A stretch of 64,000 bases of DNA from Bacillus sp. SA1-12 (GTDB taxonomy: Bacteria > Bacillota > Bacilli > Bacillales > Bacillaceae), in contig NZ_LATZ01000011.1 of NCBI RefSeq assembly GCF_000981385.1, positions 1-64,000 of the forward strand, given 5' to 3'. This document shows, in pieces, positions 53,637-61,923 of this stretch. The notes beneath the pieces were generated by a model, which was given only the letters and a program-made list of their open reading frames with translations, searched no databases and had not been told where the DNA came from. A program made the translations under genes and the position numbers. Every line of letters starts with the position of its first letter. Position 1 is the first letter of the stretch.

Positions 53637-54557
53637 TTAATAGAATGATATTTTTAATTTAATATCCTGCGGGTGATCACCTAATTCACGGCCAAAAAGA
53701 TTCATTCCGCCTTTGTGAACCGCGTCTTCTTTAATACCAATTCGAAAGGATAAAAATTCACGCTCTAATATACCTAAATCCTGGATCGTAACGTTCGAAA
53801 GGTAAACGTCATCGATTGTTGCTCTTTCTTCAGTTACTTTCCAAGTTTTTAAGGTCCCATATTGTGTCCGGGTTGTTTCTCCCCACGCCTTAGGATTCAG
53901 CTTTCCAGGTCGATCGCCAAAATCACCAGGGCTTGTCCAGGTCCCAATTTCTACCCCATTTAACCAGACGGTGATATCAGACGGCCAATTATGATCATAA
54001 TTTGGAGCCTCTGAACAAACCTCTGCAGAAACCTGAACTGACTTTACTTTGGCTCCAGACGGAATGACAAGTGGAAACTTATAATCAAAGTATCCCTTTC
54101 TTGTCCATATAAGCTGTGCACTTGAACGGACAGGGCTATAGAAATGAACCGGTTCATCTTCCGGGATGATCAGCCCGCCTTGATCTGCAATACCACATGT
54201 TGGTGAAACAAGGAAGTCGGTATATTGCCCAATCGGCATTTCAAGCTCATAGTTTGCATAATCATTGATACTTTTTGGAGCATTCAAACTAATATGAATG
54301 TCATCGAAATTTCGTGTACAAACTTTCATCGCACCTCTGCTGGCAGGGCGAAGCTGAGTTAAAATCAACCCTGCTTCTTCAAGTACCTTTATGTGGGATG
54401 CTGCAGTTGAAACAGGTATATCCAACTTTTCTGACAGTTGATTTATATTCACATTCCCTGTATTTAATAGATCAATAATTTTTAATCGAACATCTGATGA
54501 TAAAGCATGCGCAACCTTACGCAGTTTTTCCGGCTGTTTAAGCGATAATTCTAACAA
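53637..54557 (-). CDS. ArsR-type winged-helix regulator with a large C-terminal domain
   Basis: About 306 residues from TTG 54557 (LELSLKQPEKLRKVAHAL), which follows GGGGGG with six bases of spacing; the upstream extension is not protein-like. The ArsR/HTH_20 winged helix spans about 8-85 (LSSDVRLKIIDLLNTGNVNINQLSEKLDIPVSTAASHIKVLEEAG). The remaining 200 residues are rich in beta strands and aromatic residues (YDHNWPSDITVWLNGVEIG, GDFGDRPGKLNP) and may form a carbohydrate-sensing jelly roll. It has no metal-site cysteine pair of classic ArsR proteins. It is a likely local regulator of the GH2/GH43/importer genes. Confidence 0.82.
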   Translation of the reverse strand: MLELSLKQPEKLRKVAHALSSDVRLKIIDLLNTGNVNINQLSEKLDIPVSTAASHIKVLEEAGLILTQLRPASRGAMKVCTRNFDDIHISLNAPKSINDYANYELEMPIGQYTDFLVSPTCGIADQGGLIIPEDEPVHFYSPVRSSAQLIWTRKGYFDYKFPLVIPSGAKVKSVQVSAEVCSEAPNYDHNWPSDITVWLNGVEIGTWTSPGDFGDRPGKLNPKAWGETTRTQYGTLKTWKVTEERATIDDVYLSNVTIQDLGILEREFLSFRIGIKEDAVHKGGMNLFGRELGDHPQDIKLKISFY

Positions 54558-54762
54558 GGCTGTCCCCCCAAAACTCCTATTTGTCCAAAAAAATCGTTCT
54601 ATAACTAAATAATAACAAAATATTTGTAATAATATAAGTTTATTGTAATAGTCTGCCTTCGTCAAGAAAGCGATCCACATTCGGCTGTTCTTACCATCAT
54701 TTTAATACTTTCCTATACCTATTACAATTTTGATTGCTAACCAATGAAAATCAATTTGAGAA

Positions 54763-54788
54763 TAAAAAAACCTTGCCAACACAAGGTT
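54763..54788 (-). terminator. Terminator of the first DUF3231 gene
   Basis: AACCTTG (54769-54775) pairs with CAAGGTT (54782-54788); on the minus strand seven Ts follow. Confidence 0.75.
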
Positions 54789-54812
54789 ACCAAGGCCTTA
54801 CCTAATGATTTA

Positions 54813-55823
54813 TTAATGTTTTTTAACTAATTCATCCCTATCCAATGCACGTGGCGGCTCTTCTAACCAACCATTATTAATCATTAGATTCGCTCCATCT
54901 TCTGCATATAATGCAACATCCCTTCCGAGGCTTGCGTAGCTAACAGCTATATCTCTTCTAGGGCTTGAAGAAGTGCCCGCTCCGTAATATGTAAGACTAA
55001 TTGCTGTTAAAGCTGTTGTATAAAACATCATTAATTTATCTGAAAAAGTAAAGTTTGTAGAGGCTGTTACATCTGCATCCCAAGTGGTGGGAGCAGGAAG
55101 ATCCTCTTCTTTCAGAATATTCCCTAACTTTTCACAGTGTTGTTTTGCGATGTCTTTCCCTCTTATGAAGTATTGTCTTACCTCTTTTGATTGAGCGACC
55201 TGACTAAATCCCATTAAAGTCGCAAGCCCTAAAGCATTTCGTTCATAATTTCCAAAAATATTTGTAATCTCTATTGCAGTTAATGGCCTCTTATCAAAGT
55301 AACCGCTAAGAAATTTTTGCTTCTTTACAAAGTCAATTTGCTCAGGAAATTCTAAATAAGGAGATCTAACGTATAAACCTTTTGCTAAAAGGACTTCATT
55401 CGTTTGGCGAAGCAATTCAGCAGATTCCTTAAAACATTCATTAAAGAAACTGAAAACATCAGCCCGTACAGCCAGCGCTATCCCCATACTATAGGCATTT
55501 AATCCAATTCTGCCCATCTGGAGTAAATATTGCAAGACATAACTATCTGAAAATAAGCTAGGTGCATTTACATCCACATCTTCTTCTAATTTAAATGCAG
55601 ATGGGATCGGAAATTTTTCTTTATTCATGATTTCCGTTAACGTCATAATATGTGCTTGTGATAGCTTTAAAGCATGCTCGATTACCGGTTTAACTTCTTC
55701 ATCTTCGGCTTTGTTCAAAAAATAAGATAGTTGGCAGATTGCTGCACGATCATTCATATAAGCTGACCAGAGCTGTGAAATTTCTGCAGCTGTCAGCTTG
55801 ATTACTTTTCCGTCTATTTTCAT
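54813..55823 (-). CDS. DUF3231 family protein
   Basis: 336 residues, all-helical, made of two repeats of the DUF3231 unit (about 8-165 and 172-325). Each repeat begins LTAxEI and carries a sequence of the type LMMFYTTAL or LQYLLQMGR in the middle. The fold resembles ferritin-like or spore-coat CotF-like four-helix bundles. The function is unknown; such proteins are common in endospore formers. No signal peptide. AAAGGGGG precedes the ATG. A paralogue lies at 56620-57675. Confidence 0.85.
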   Translation of the reverse strand: MKIDGKVIKLTAAEISQLWSAYMNDRAAICQLSYFLNKAEDEEVKPVIEHALKLSQAHIMTLTEIMNKEKFPIPSAFKLEEDVDVNAPSLFSDSYVLQYLLQMGRIGLNAYSMGIALAVRADVFSFFNECFKESAELLRQTNEVLLAKGLYVRSPYLEFPEQIDFVKKQKFLSGYFDKRPLTAIEITNIFGNYERNALGLATLMGFSQVAQSKEVRQYFIRGKDIAKQHCEKLGNILKEEDLPAPTTWDADVTASTNFTFSDKLMMFYTTALTAISLTYYGAGTSSSPRRDIAVSYASLGRDVALYAEDGANLMINNGWLEEPPRALDRDELVKKH

Positions 55824-56002
55824 GCAATCAGGTCCCCCTTTACTTTAGAGTGGCTCCTTAAAAAAATATTCTAATTAAATTTTTCCGCTTATTTTAATAA
55901 GTTACACATATAAATATTTACCAATATCTAAATAATCATTTATTCTTTATAAGCAAAAAAAAGACTTAACTCTCAAAGGTCAACCCTATCCTGACTTCAG
56001 AC

Positions 56003-56032
56003 AAAAAACCTGATAACAAATTGGTTAACAAG
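56003..56032 (-). terminator. Weak terminator after the small membrane protein gene
   Basis: GTTAACAAG (56024-56032) pairs with CCTGATAAC (56009-56017) at seven of nine positions; on the minus strand six Ts follow. Confidence 0.4.
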
Positions 56033-56071
56033 CCTTTTTCTTAGTGGGATGAACTTCAAGCTCTATAGGGA

Positions 56072-56545
56072 TCAGCCTTTTTGTTTACTGCGAAATGTCA
56101 GGATCTTTTTTATCACCAATCCCGTCACCACACCTGGAATAACAAATAACATTGGTAAAAAAATAGGACCTAACAATACACCAAAAATTTTAACCTTCGT
56201 AGAAAGAATCACTCCTACAGTTACAAAATACGCAGCAAAAACAAATGGCAAAAATAACAGTGAAGAATCTTCTTTTCCGTCAGATACATCCTTAACAGCA
56301 TCCCACATCGAAAAAAAATATAAACAAGGGTAAAACATAAGCCATTGAAAATCGATTTGTTCAATGGAGGTATGAATATCTCCAAGAAAACTTGAAATGA
56401 TTGCAATATTAAAGTTGGCTTGGATATTCACAAAAAGCTCTAAAAATATAAACAATATCCCTTTTAGATATTGGCGATTCAAAAGCTGACCAAACCCAGG
56501 GAAGGCTATAGACCAAAACAATCTTTCAAACATTTCCTTATTCAC
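56072..56545 (-). CDS. Small multi-pass membrane protein of unknown function
   Basis: 157 residues with about five hydrophobic segments and a basic C-terminus (FRSKQKG). The N-terminal AFPGFGQLLNRQYLKGILFIF resembles the TM2-like/YcxB-type opening PGxGQxxNxQxxKG found in small membrane proteins. The start is GTG 56545; an ATG at 56533 is also possible. It lies between two DUF3231 genes in the same direction. The function is unknown. Confidence 0.7.
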   Translation of the reverse strand: MNKEMFERLFWSIAFPGFGQLLNRQYLKGILFIFLELFVNIQANFNIAIISSFLGDIHTSIEQIDFQWLMFYPCLYFFSMWDAVKDVSDGKEDSSLLFLPFVFAAYFVTVGVILSTKVKIFGVLLGPIFLPMLFVIPGVVTGLVIKKILTFRSKQKG

Positions 56546-56619
56546 ATTTTTAGCATCCTTCTTTCTTTTTTATCAAAACAATAAATGAAGAAATCATTTT
56601 AACAAAAGAACAAGTTATA

Positions 56620-57675
56620 TTACATTTGATTCCCTTGTGAGGATTTAGAAAGTTCTTTTCTATCAGGGGCGGTAAAAGGTTCTTCAAACCATCCAAGCTC
56701 GATCATCATATTTAATCCATCATTGTTAAACTTTCCGATTAGTGGAATAAGCTTAATAAACTCTGCTGCTAAGTCATGCCGTAACATTTGTGAAAGAGCA
56801 GCACCAAAGTTTTGTACAGCAATGTTTCCTGCTAATGAGCAATGATACATCATTAGTTTATCTGAGAAGGGAGAAGTGGTTGAATCCGTTATATGTGCAG
56901 CCATTAGCATAGGAGCAGGCAGATCTTGACTTGTTAAATGCTCAGAAAAACTCTGGATTTGATTCCCAGCTAATTCAGCTCCTTTTTGAAAATATTTTCT
57001 GATTTTTTCCGAGGATGCAACCTGACTGAACCCTAGCATTAATGATTTACCTAAGATATTCGTATTTATGTTATATTGCAAATGCTTGATTTCATTTGCT
57101 GTAAGCGGGCGGTCTCTACCTGTAATAATGGATATGAAGCTTTTTTTCTCTACAAAATCAACTTTTTTAGCATATGGTATAGTCGGGGGACTAATATCAA
57201 CGCCTTTTAAAAGTAATAAATGCACTCCTCTTTCATAGGTTTCAGCTGAATCATTCATACTGTTTCGAAAATAATTCATCGTATCTTGCCGTGTTGAACA
57301 AGAGTAAGCATTTCCATATGTTAATAGAGCCGCACTCGCCATTTGAACAATATAAAAGACCATGAACATATCACTGAAGATACGAGGAGCGTCTTTTCGA
57401 ACATCCTGCTCCCCGAAACCGACAGGAACAGGTATATTCTCCATCTTAAAAATACCTTGAACTTCCTTTACATGTCTACGTGAAAGAGCTAATGAAAATT
57501 CAATATAATCTTTAATTTCATCATCCTCCACTACTTGGAGATAGTGCTCAAACATGCAACAAAATAAAGTATCCCCAAGATAATTACTGAACAAATCAGC
57601 TAATTCCGAGGAAGTTAACTGCTTGTTTTGCTGATGTTCCTCTAATTCCGTTTCAACAAATGAATTTCTTTCCAT
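56620..57675 (-). CDS. DUF3231 family protein (paralogue)
   Basis: 351 residues with two DUF3231 units (about 20-180 and 187-340). It shares with 54813-55823 the order LTANEIxxLxxNxxxNxLGxxxMLGFSQVA, FSDKLMMYHCSLA and a GWFEEPxxAPDRKEL tail. All-helical, no export signal. AAAGGAGGGG precedes the ATG. Probably a spore- or stress-related protein by family association; nothing in the sequence proves it. Confidence 0.85.
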   Translation of the reverse strand: MERNSFVETELEEHQQNKQLTSSELADLFSNYLGDTLFCCMFEHYLQVVEDDEIKDYIEFSLALSRRHVKEVQGIFKMENIPVPVGFGEQDVRKDAPRIFSDMFMVFYIVQMASAALLTYGNAYSCSTRQDTMNYFRNSMNDSAETYERGVHLLLLKGVDISPPTIPYAKKVDFVEKKSFISIITGRDRPLTANEIKHLQYNINTNILGKSLMLGFSQVASSEKIRKYFQKGAELAGNQIQSFSEHLTSQDLPAPMLMAAHITDSTTSPFSDKLMMYHCSLAGNIAVQNFGAALSQMLRHDLAAEFIKLIPLIGKFNNDGLNMMIELGWFEEPFTAPDRKELSKSSQGNQM

Positions 57676-57679
57676 TTTG

Positions 57680-58085
57680 CCCCTCCTTTATCTGTTTGTA
57701 TTATCTGTAAATATAGGGAAAATATTAGAGTTGATTTAATTGGAATATTTTAACAAATAAAAAACGCGTAATCAAATGTTCATTGACGCAAATGAATGAG
57801 TAATCACTATGATGAGGAAATGATCAGGAGGTTAACGTAGCAAGAATATCTAATCCTATTGATTCAGATTAAAGTAGTTGGCGCCGCCGCTGGTCAGCTT
57901 CAGGTCTGTTGTAATTATTTCTAAAAAGAAAAGCGATTCACACTGGACTTTTTCCTTTTTGAACATTTAATGAACATTTCGTTACACATTTTTGTCATTT
58001 CGACAATATAAAACAGGAAGAAAATCTTACCATTTATTAGAATACAATGGATTTCTATTTTAATATGAATACAAGATGTTCTTAC
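57680..58085. other. Intergenic stretch upstream of divergent genes
   Basis: No gene. A short GC-rich patch, GGCGCCGCCGC near 57890, stands out in AT-rich sequence. No strong promoter is evident. Confidence 0.4.
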
Positions 58086-58088
58086 TCA

Positions 58089-58153
58089 AGGTACAAGGAT
58101 CAAAGCTTCTCACATTCCCCTGTGTGTTTTCATAATCCTTGTACCTCTTTTTT
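58089..58153 (+). terminator. Terminator-like leader hairpin before the 44-codon gene
   Basis: AGGTACAAGGAT (58089-58100) pairs perfectly with ATCCTTGTACCT (58135-58146), enclosing a 34-base loop, and is followed by CTTTTTTTA. It lies immediately before the ribosome binding site of the small gene, a layout suited to attenuation. Confidence 0.65.
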
Positions 58154-58172
58154 ATAAAGGATGGTGTTAATA

Positions 58173-58307
58173 ATGAAACATTTTGTCTTTACTATTGATT
58201 CAGATGAACTTGTCATTAAAGCGAATAGTATTCTGGAAGCTGTTGAACAAGTAAAGAAAATGGTTGGGGAAAATCAACACTTGGCCTTTAAGGGAATTAA
58301 GTATTGA
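58173..58307 (+). CDS. Small acidic/basic protein of 44 residues, unknown function
   Basis: ATG 58173 to TGA 58307. The peptide is MKHFVFTIDSDELVIKANS, then ILEAVEQVKKMVGE, then NQHLAFKGIKY. AAAGGATGG precedes the start by a suitable distance. The predicted order is strand-strand-helix-strand, a compact protein-like pattern, and codon use looks normal. It is preceded by a hairpin with a T run. I do not recognise the family. Confidence 0.6.
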   Translation: MKHFVFTIDSDELVIKANSILEAVEQVKKMVGENQHLAFKGIKY

Positions 58308-58568
58308 TCCACTTACATTTTGAATATTCACCATAGGTATACGATTCAAGGGTGCAAGGAGCTGCTTCACTCTCCTCTAATATGTTTTGTCCAGCGGCAA
58401 ACGAGCCTTCCTTGTGCCCGTTTTATTTTAAAGACCTTTGAGGGACTATACCCCCTGACCCCTTTCTTGTCAAAATTGGTTTCAGAGAGATTTTATCCTT
58501 ATATAAAACTTGGGTTCATATTATCATCTTGCCTGTTGCTGAAATTTTTTAAAAAAACTCGTTGCATT
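58308..58568. other. Spacer between convergent genes
   Basis: No gene or convincing terminator. It contains GGGACTATACCCCC near 58451, a small inverted repeat. Confidence 0.4.
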
Positions 58569-61160
58569 CTAATAATATAACCGAACTGGACCAAGTAAAC
58601 CACTTGGTTCTTGTTGTGCGAACTGTGATAGAAAATCACGTTGCGCTTTTACAAGAGTGTTAGTAACCTCTATGATTAAAGTATTAACCCCTTGTTTAAC
58701 GAATCCTTCAATATCTAAGCGATATGGTGGACAAATACGTATCCCTACATGATCTCCGTTTAACCATACATCAGCGGTTTCGAAAACATCTCCAAGATCA
58801 ATCTGAATAGGCATTGCTGTTTGATTCCACACAAACTCTATTTTGTAACGAAACGTCCCAGTAAAGGATGGAAGTTCTTCAGAAAGACTCAAATTCTTTA
58901 AAGTATTCATTTCTTTCCAAACCTGAAAGGCAGGATATTGCTCGGACGTTGTAATACTAACTTCCCAATTCCCCTTAACTTCCATTCCCCGGTCAACTTT
59001 AGGCTGTTGAACGACTGGAATGTTTTTCATTTCTTCTCCAATTAACATAATGACAGACTCATAAGGAGCAAGACTCAGATTAATCTTCATCCCTCCTTCA
59101 GTTTCAATTACCTTCGGTTCCTTCATCACATTGTTAATTGGATCGTAAAACAGCACTTTTCCTTGATTTTGCAACGTCACTGTTGTCTCAACTGAATTGT
59201 ATGGATGTTCATTAAAAAACATGTACCCATCAACATCACTGTATTCTACATGATAATATCGCAAATAAGGTTGATAATTTTCTACCTTCACCTCATAAAA
59301 CCCTTTTTCTCTCATAAATCGTATGAGATGTTCAAGTTCAATCTTCCAAACCATAGGATGTGTTGTAAGTTTCTTAAGTGTTTCGGAAACATGTTCTTGT
59401 TCGCATGCCCGAACAGGCAATTCCGCTATAAATAGTACAGGCAATCCCTCATCAGCTAGGTCCTCTAGCCGCTTTAGTAAAAGAATAGGCAAGGCTTCAC
59501 TATAAGGAATAATTAAGCAATCGAATGACTCTTCTAGTACTTTTAATTTTCCTTTTGAAACAGAAGCCGATGTTAAAATAGTATCAATCGGCAAAATATC
59601 ACAATCAATTTGATTTTGTAATAGTTGCTTAACAGGTTTTTGGAAAGGCATATATTCACCTGACCATTCAGCTTCTGCATGATATAATACAGCGGCACAT
59701 GCAATATGATTGCCTCCAGAGAGAAGATGACTAACACGATTTGTATATTGATTAAGTACTTTATAATAACGGTATTGCGGGTTTTTCCCGCGTGCATACA
59801 TATGTGGAGGACAATCATGATCTGGAAATTCCTTCGGTGAAAATGCGTGTGGTACAAAATAGTTCACACCACGCACAAGCATATGATCTGTCAGCCATTT
59901 CATCAGCTTCAAGCCCTCAGCCCAACCATATGCACCAAAAACTTCTGCCATTGTACGTCCCTTCTTCTTTGGATCAATATGACTAAGTGAAACCGCCATT
60001 TTTGCCATACCATAGTGAAAAAATTCACTATCTGTTTCACCGGCAATCCATGTAAAAGGTACTTCATCAAATCCAGGGACAATTTGCCATAAAACAACAT
60101 CAAGTCCTGACATATCTTGGCCCCATAAGGCGCGGAAGAAATGTCCGGCACCGCTCCCCAAACGAGTATGAACATTATTATCTTCTAGTACATGCCCAAT
60201 GTATTCTACATTCCGCTCACGGCACCAATCTCCAATTTGCTGTGTAAATCTTTCTCCATAAAGTCTAGTAATGATACTCATGTATGTATAACGGACAAAA
60301 GCCGCTTTTTCTCCATCATGCCATAAAAGTGGTAAATACAGTCTATAATCATCACCAAGCTCTTTCTCTAAGAGTTCTAATAAATCAGGGCTCCATGGAA
60401 GAGGAACGTTCTTTTTACCAAGCTTTGAATCAAAATTAAAGGTATCCTTATCATTATAAAAACCAGGTTCGTCTGAGAAAAATCCTGCAAACGTAGAACC
60501 GAAGTCTTCTCGGTAACGCTCATAAAATGCCTCATGTACCGTATCTATCAACACTTTCACGGATTCAGCAACTAGTGGATTAAGATAATTTTCTTGCTGT
60601 TTACTTCCACCTGTTGTGGTCTCAATTAGCAAAAAGATTCGCCAATATCCTCCTGGCAGATCCCAATACAATACACCGTCTTGAACAAATGACGTAACAT
60701 CAATATATTCTTTATCTAATTCCCCTGTTGCGTGGTCACGTTTTACCGCTATTACACCTACTAGAGTCCCTTCTCCTTTACTAACTAGAAAAGATGCATG
60801 TTTCATCGGACCAACAGCATCGATATGTGCTTCTGTTAAGAACAAACGTCGAAGCTCTTTCGGTGCATCTACTATTCTTCCTGCAGCATGACCGGTAGGA
60901 AAATGATCATCATCAAGGAACCAAACCTTCATTCCCCTTCGCCTAGCTTCATCCATAATCACATCTATGTCCTGCCACCACTTAGGTCCTAAAAAATCAG
61001 GATGTGGTCTTGCTTCAACACATACAGCTTTTATGCCAGATTCATCTATTTTTGCCATCTCTTCACGCAGTACCCCTTCTTCTTCGCCATGTTGCCAAAA
61101 AAAGGGTAAAATATAATTTGCTTCTTGTCCCTCTAAAAGATCCTTGATACGCGAATTCAT
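58569..61160 (-). CDS. GH106-like glycoside hydrolase (alpha-L-rhamnosidase superfamily)
   Basis: An 863-residue cytoplasmic protein without signal peptide. The N-terminal half (about 1-460) reads as a TIM-barrel hydrolase: LPFFWQHGEEEG, AVCVEARPHPDFLGPKWW, FLDDDHFPTGHAAG, FAGFFSDEPGFY (probable catalytic acidic pair) and VPHAFSPKEFPDHDCPP. The C-terminal 150 residues form a galactose-binding-like beta sandwich of GH2 type (VWLNGDHVGIRICPPYRLDIEG). This combination fits the GH106-like group acting on rhamnosides or rhamnogalacturonan pieces. Its ATG overlaps the stop of the DUF624 gene by four bases. Assignment to family is moderately certain, substrate is not. Confidence 0.72.
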   Translation of the reverse strand: MNSRIKDLLEGQEANYILPFFWQHGEEEGVLREEMAKIDESGIKAVCVEARPHPDFLGPKWWQDIDVIMDEARRRGMKVWFLDDDHFPTGHAAGRIVDAPKELRRLFLTEAHIDAVGPMKHASFLVSKGEGTLVGVIAVKRDHATGELDKEYIDVTSFVQDGVLYWDLPGGYWRIFLLIETTTGGSKQQENYLNPLVAESVKVLIDTVHEAFYERYREDFGSTFAGFFSDEPGFYNDKDTFNFDSKLGKKNVPLPWSPDLLELLEKELGDDYRLYLPLLWHDGEKAAFVRYTYMSIITRLYGERFTQQIGDWCRERNVEYIGHVLEDNNVHTRLGSGAGHFFRALWGQDMSGLDVVLWQIVPGFDEVPFTWIAGETDSEFFHYGMAKMAVSLSHIDPKKKGRTMAEVFGAYGWAEGLKLMKWLTDHMLVRGVNYFVPHAFSPKEFPDHDCPPHMYARGKNPQYRYYKVLNQYTNRVSHLLSGGNHIACAAVLYHAEAEWSGEYMPFQKPVKQLLQNQIDCDILPIDTILTSASVSKGKLKVLEESFDCLIIPYSEALPILLLKRLEDLADEGLPVLFIAELPVRACEQEHVSETLKKLTTHPMVWKIELEHLIRFMREKGFYEVKVENYQPYLRYYHVEYSDVDGYMFFNEHPYNSVETTVTLQNQGKVLFYDPINNVMKEPKVIETEGGMKINLSLAPYESVIMLIGEEMKNIPVVQQPKVDRGMEVKGNWEVSITTSEQYPAFQVWKEMNTLKNLSLSEELPSFTGTFRYKIEFVWNQTAMPIQIDLGDVFETADVWLNGDHVGIRICPPYRLDIEGFVKQGVNTLIIEVTNTLVKAQRDFLSQFAQQEPSGLLGPVRLYY

Positions 61161-61843
61161 CCTTTCACTCCTTCAACTGCAGAAATATCCTTCCTCTTAC
61201 TTGCTACAAAACGAGAAAAAGCGAGATTTGGAGATGGTATTGCTTTTGTTTCTGAAGTAAGCTTTAAAAATTTCAGGTTTGCAAACCAGTATGTGATAAA
61301 TGCTGAAACACTAAAAAAGAAGAATACTAGAAAGAAAGAGTAGGTAATAGATAAATAGAGCCAGCATAATAAGATAATGAAGTTTGCTACTGTAAGGGAA
61401 AATCGGTAAAGCCCAAACTTACATGCAGTTATAAAAAGTTCTTTAAATGTATACGGGCTATTCACCATTAATGGGAAGATATAGAAAACTGTGACAATAA
61501 AAAAAAAGCTAATAAAGCTCACACTACTAAAAATCAATAAATTCATGCTTGTATCAAATATGGTTAGTAAATAAAAATCTCCTAATAATACGAAAACAAT
61601 AATCGTAATGGACAGCCCAACAGAAAAACTTTGTTTCAAGTTCTCCTTAAACAGTCGTACATAAGTTTGAAAAATTGGCGGTTCTTTTTTATTAACCCAC
61701 TCTCTAACAACACCAAATAGAGCTGCTACAGCAGGAAAAATCGTTATGATGGCTAAACAACTAACTAAAAATAATAAATTTAGTAAAAAGAAAGAATAGA
61801 TCCATAGGCAAATTCGATATAGCTTTCCATCAATACGAACCAT
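61157..61843 (-). CDS. DUF624 membrane protein (YesL type)
   Basis: About 228 residues from ATG 61843 (MVRIDGKLYRICLWIYSFF), which follows AGAGGTG; a GTG at 61852 lies in the binding site. Five or six hydrophobic segments and the FPAVAALFGVVREWV element are typical of DUF624. Such genes accompany rhamnogalacturonan or oligosaccharide importers (B. subtilis yesL). It overlaps the hydrolase gene downstream, suggesting coupled translation. The function is unknown. Confidence 0.85.
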   Translation of the reverse strand: MVRIDGKLYRICLWIYSFFLLNLLFLVSCLAIITIFPAVAALFGVVREWVNKKEPPIFQTYVRLFKENLKQSFSVGLSITIIVFVLLGDFYLLTIFDTSMNLLIFSSVSFISFFFIVTVFYIFPLMVNSPYTFKELFITACKFGLYRFSLTVANFIILLCWLYLSITYSFFLVFFFFSVSAFITYWFANLKFLKLTSETKAIPSPNLAFSRFVASKRKDISAVEGVKG

Positions 61844-61876
61844 TTCAATCACCTCTTTGTCTCTAATACACTGACT

Positions 61877-61914
61877 TTTAAAAACGGTCCTAATGGCTTT
61901 AAGCCTTTAGGACC
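61877..61914 (-). terminator. Terminator between the binding-protein and DUF624 genes
   Basis: GGTCCTA..GGC (61886-61897) pairs with GCC..TAGGACC (61903-61914), and on the minus strand GTTTTT follows. Placed inside the operon, it should give more binding protein than downstream product. Confidence 0.75.
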
Positions 61915-61923
61915 CTTTTTAGA

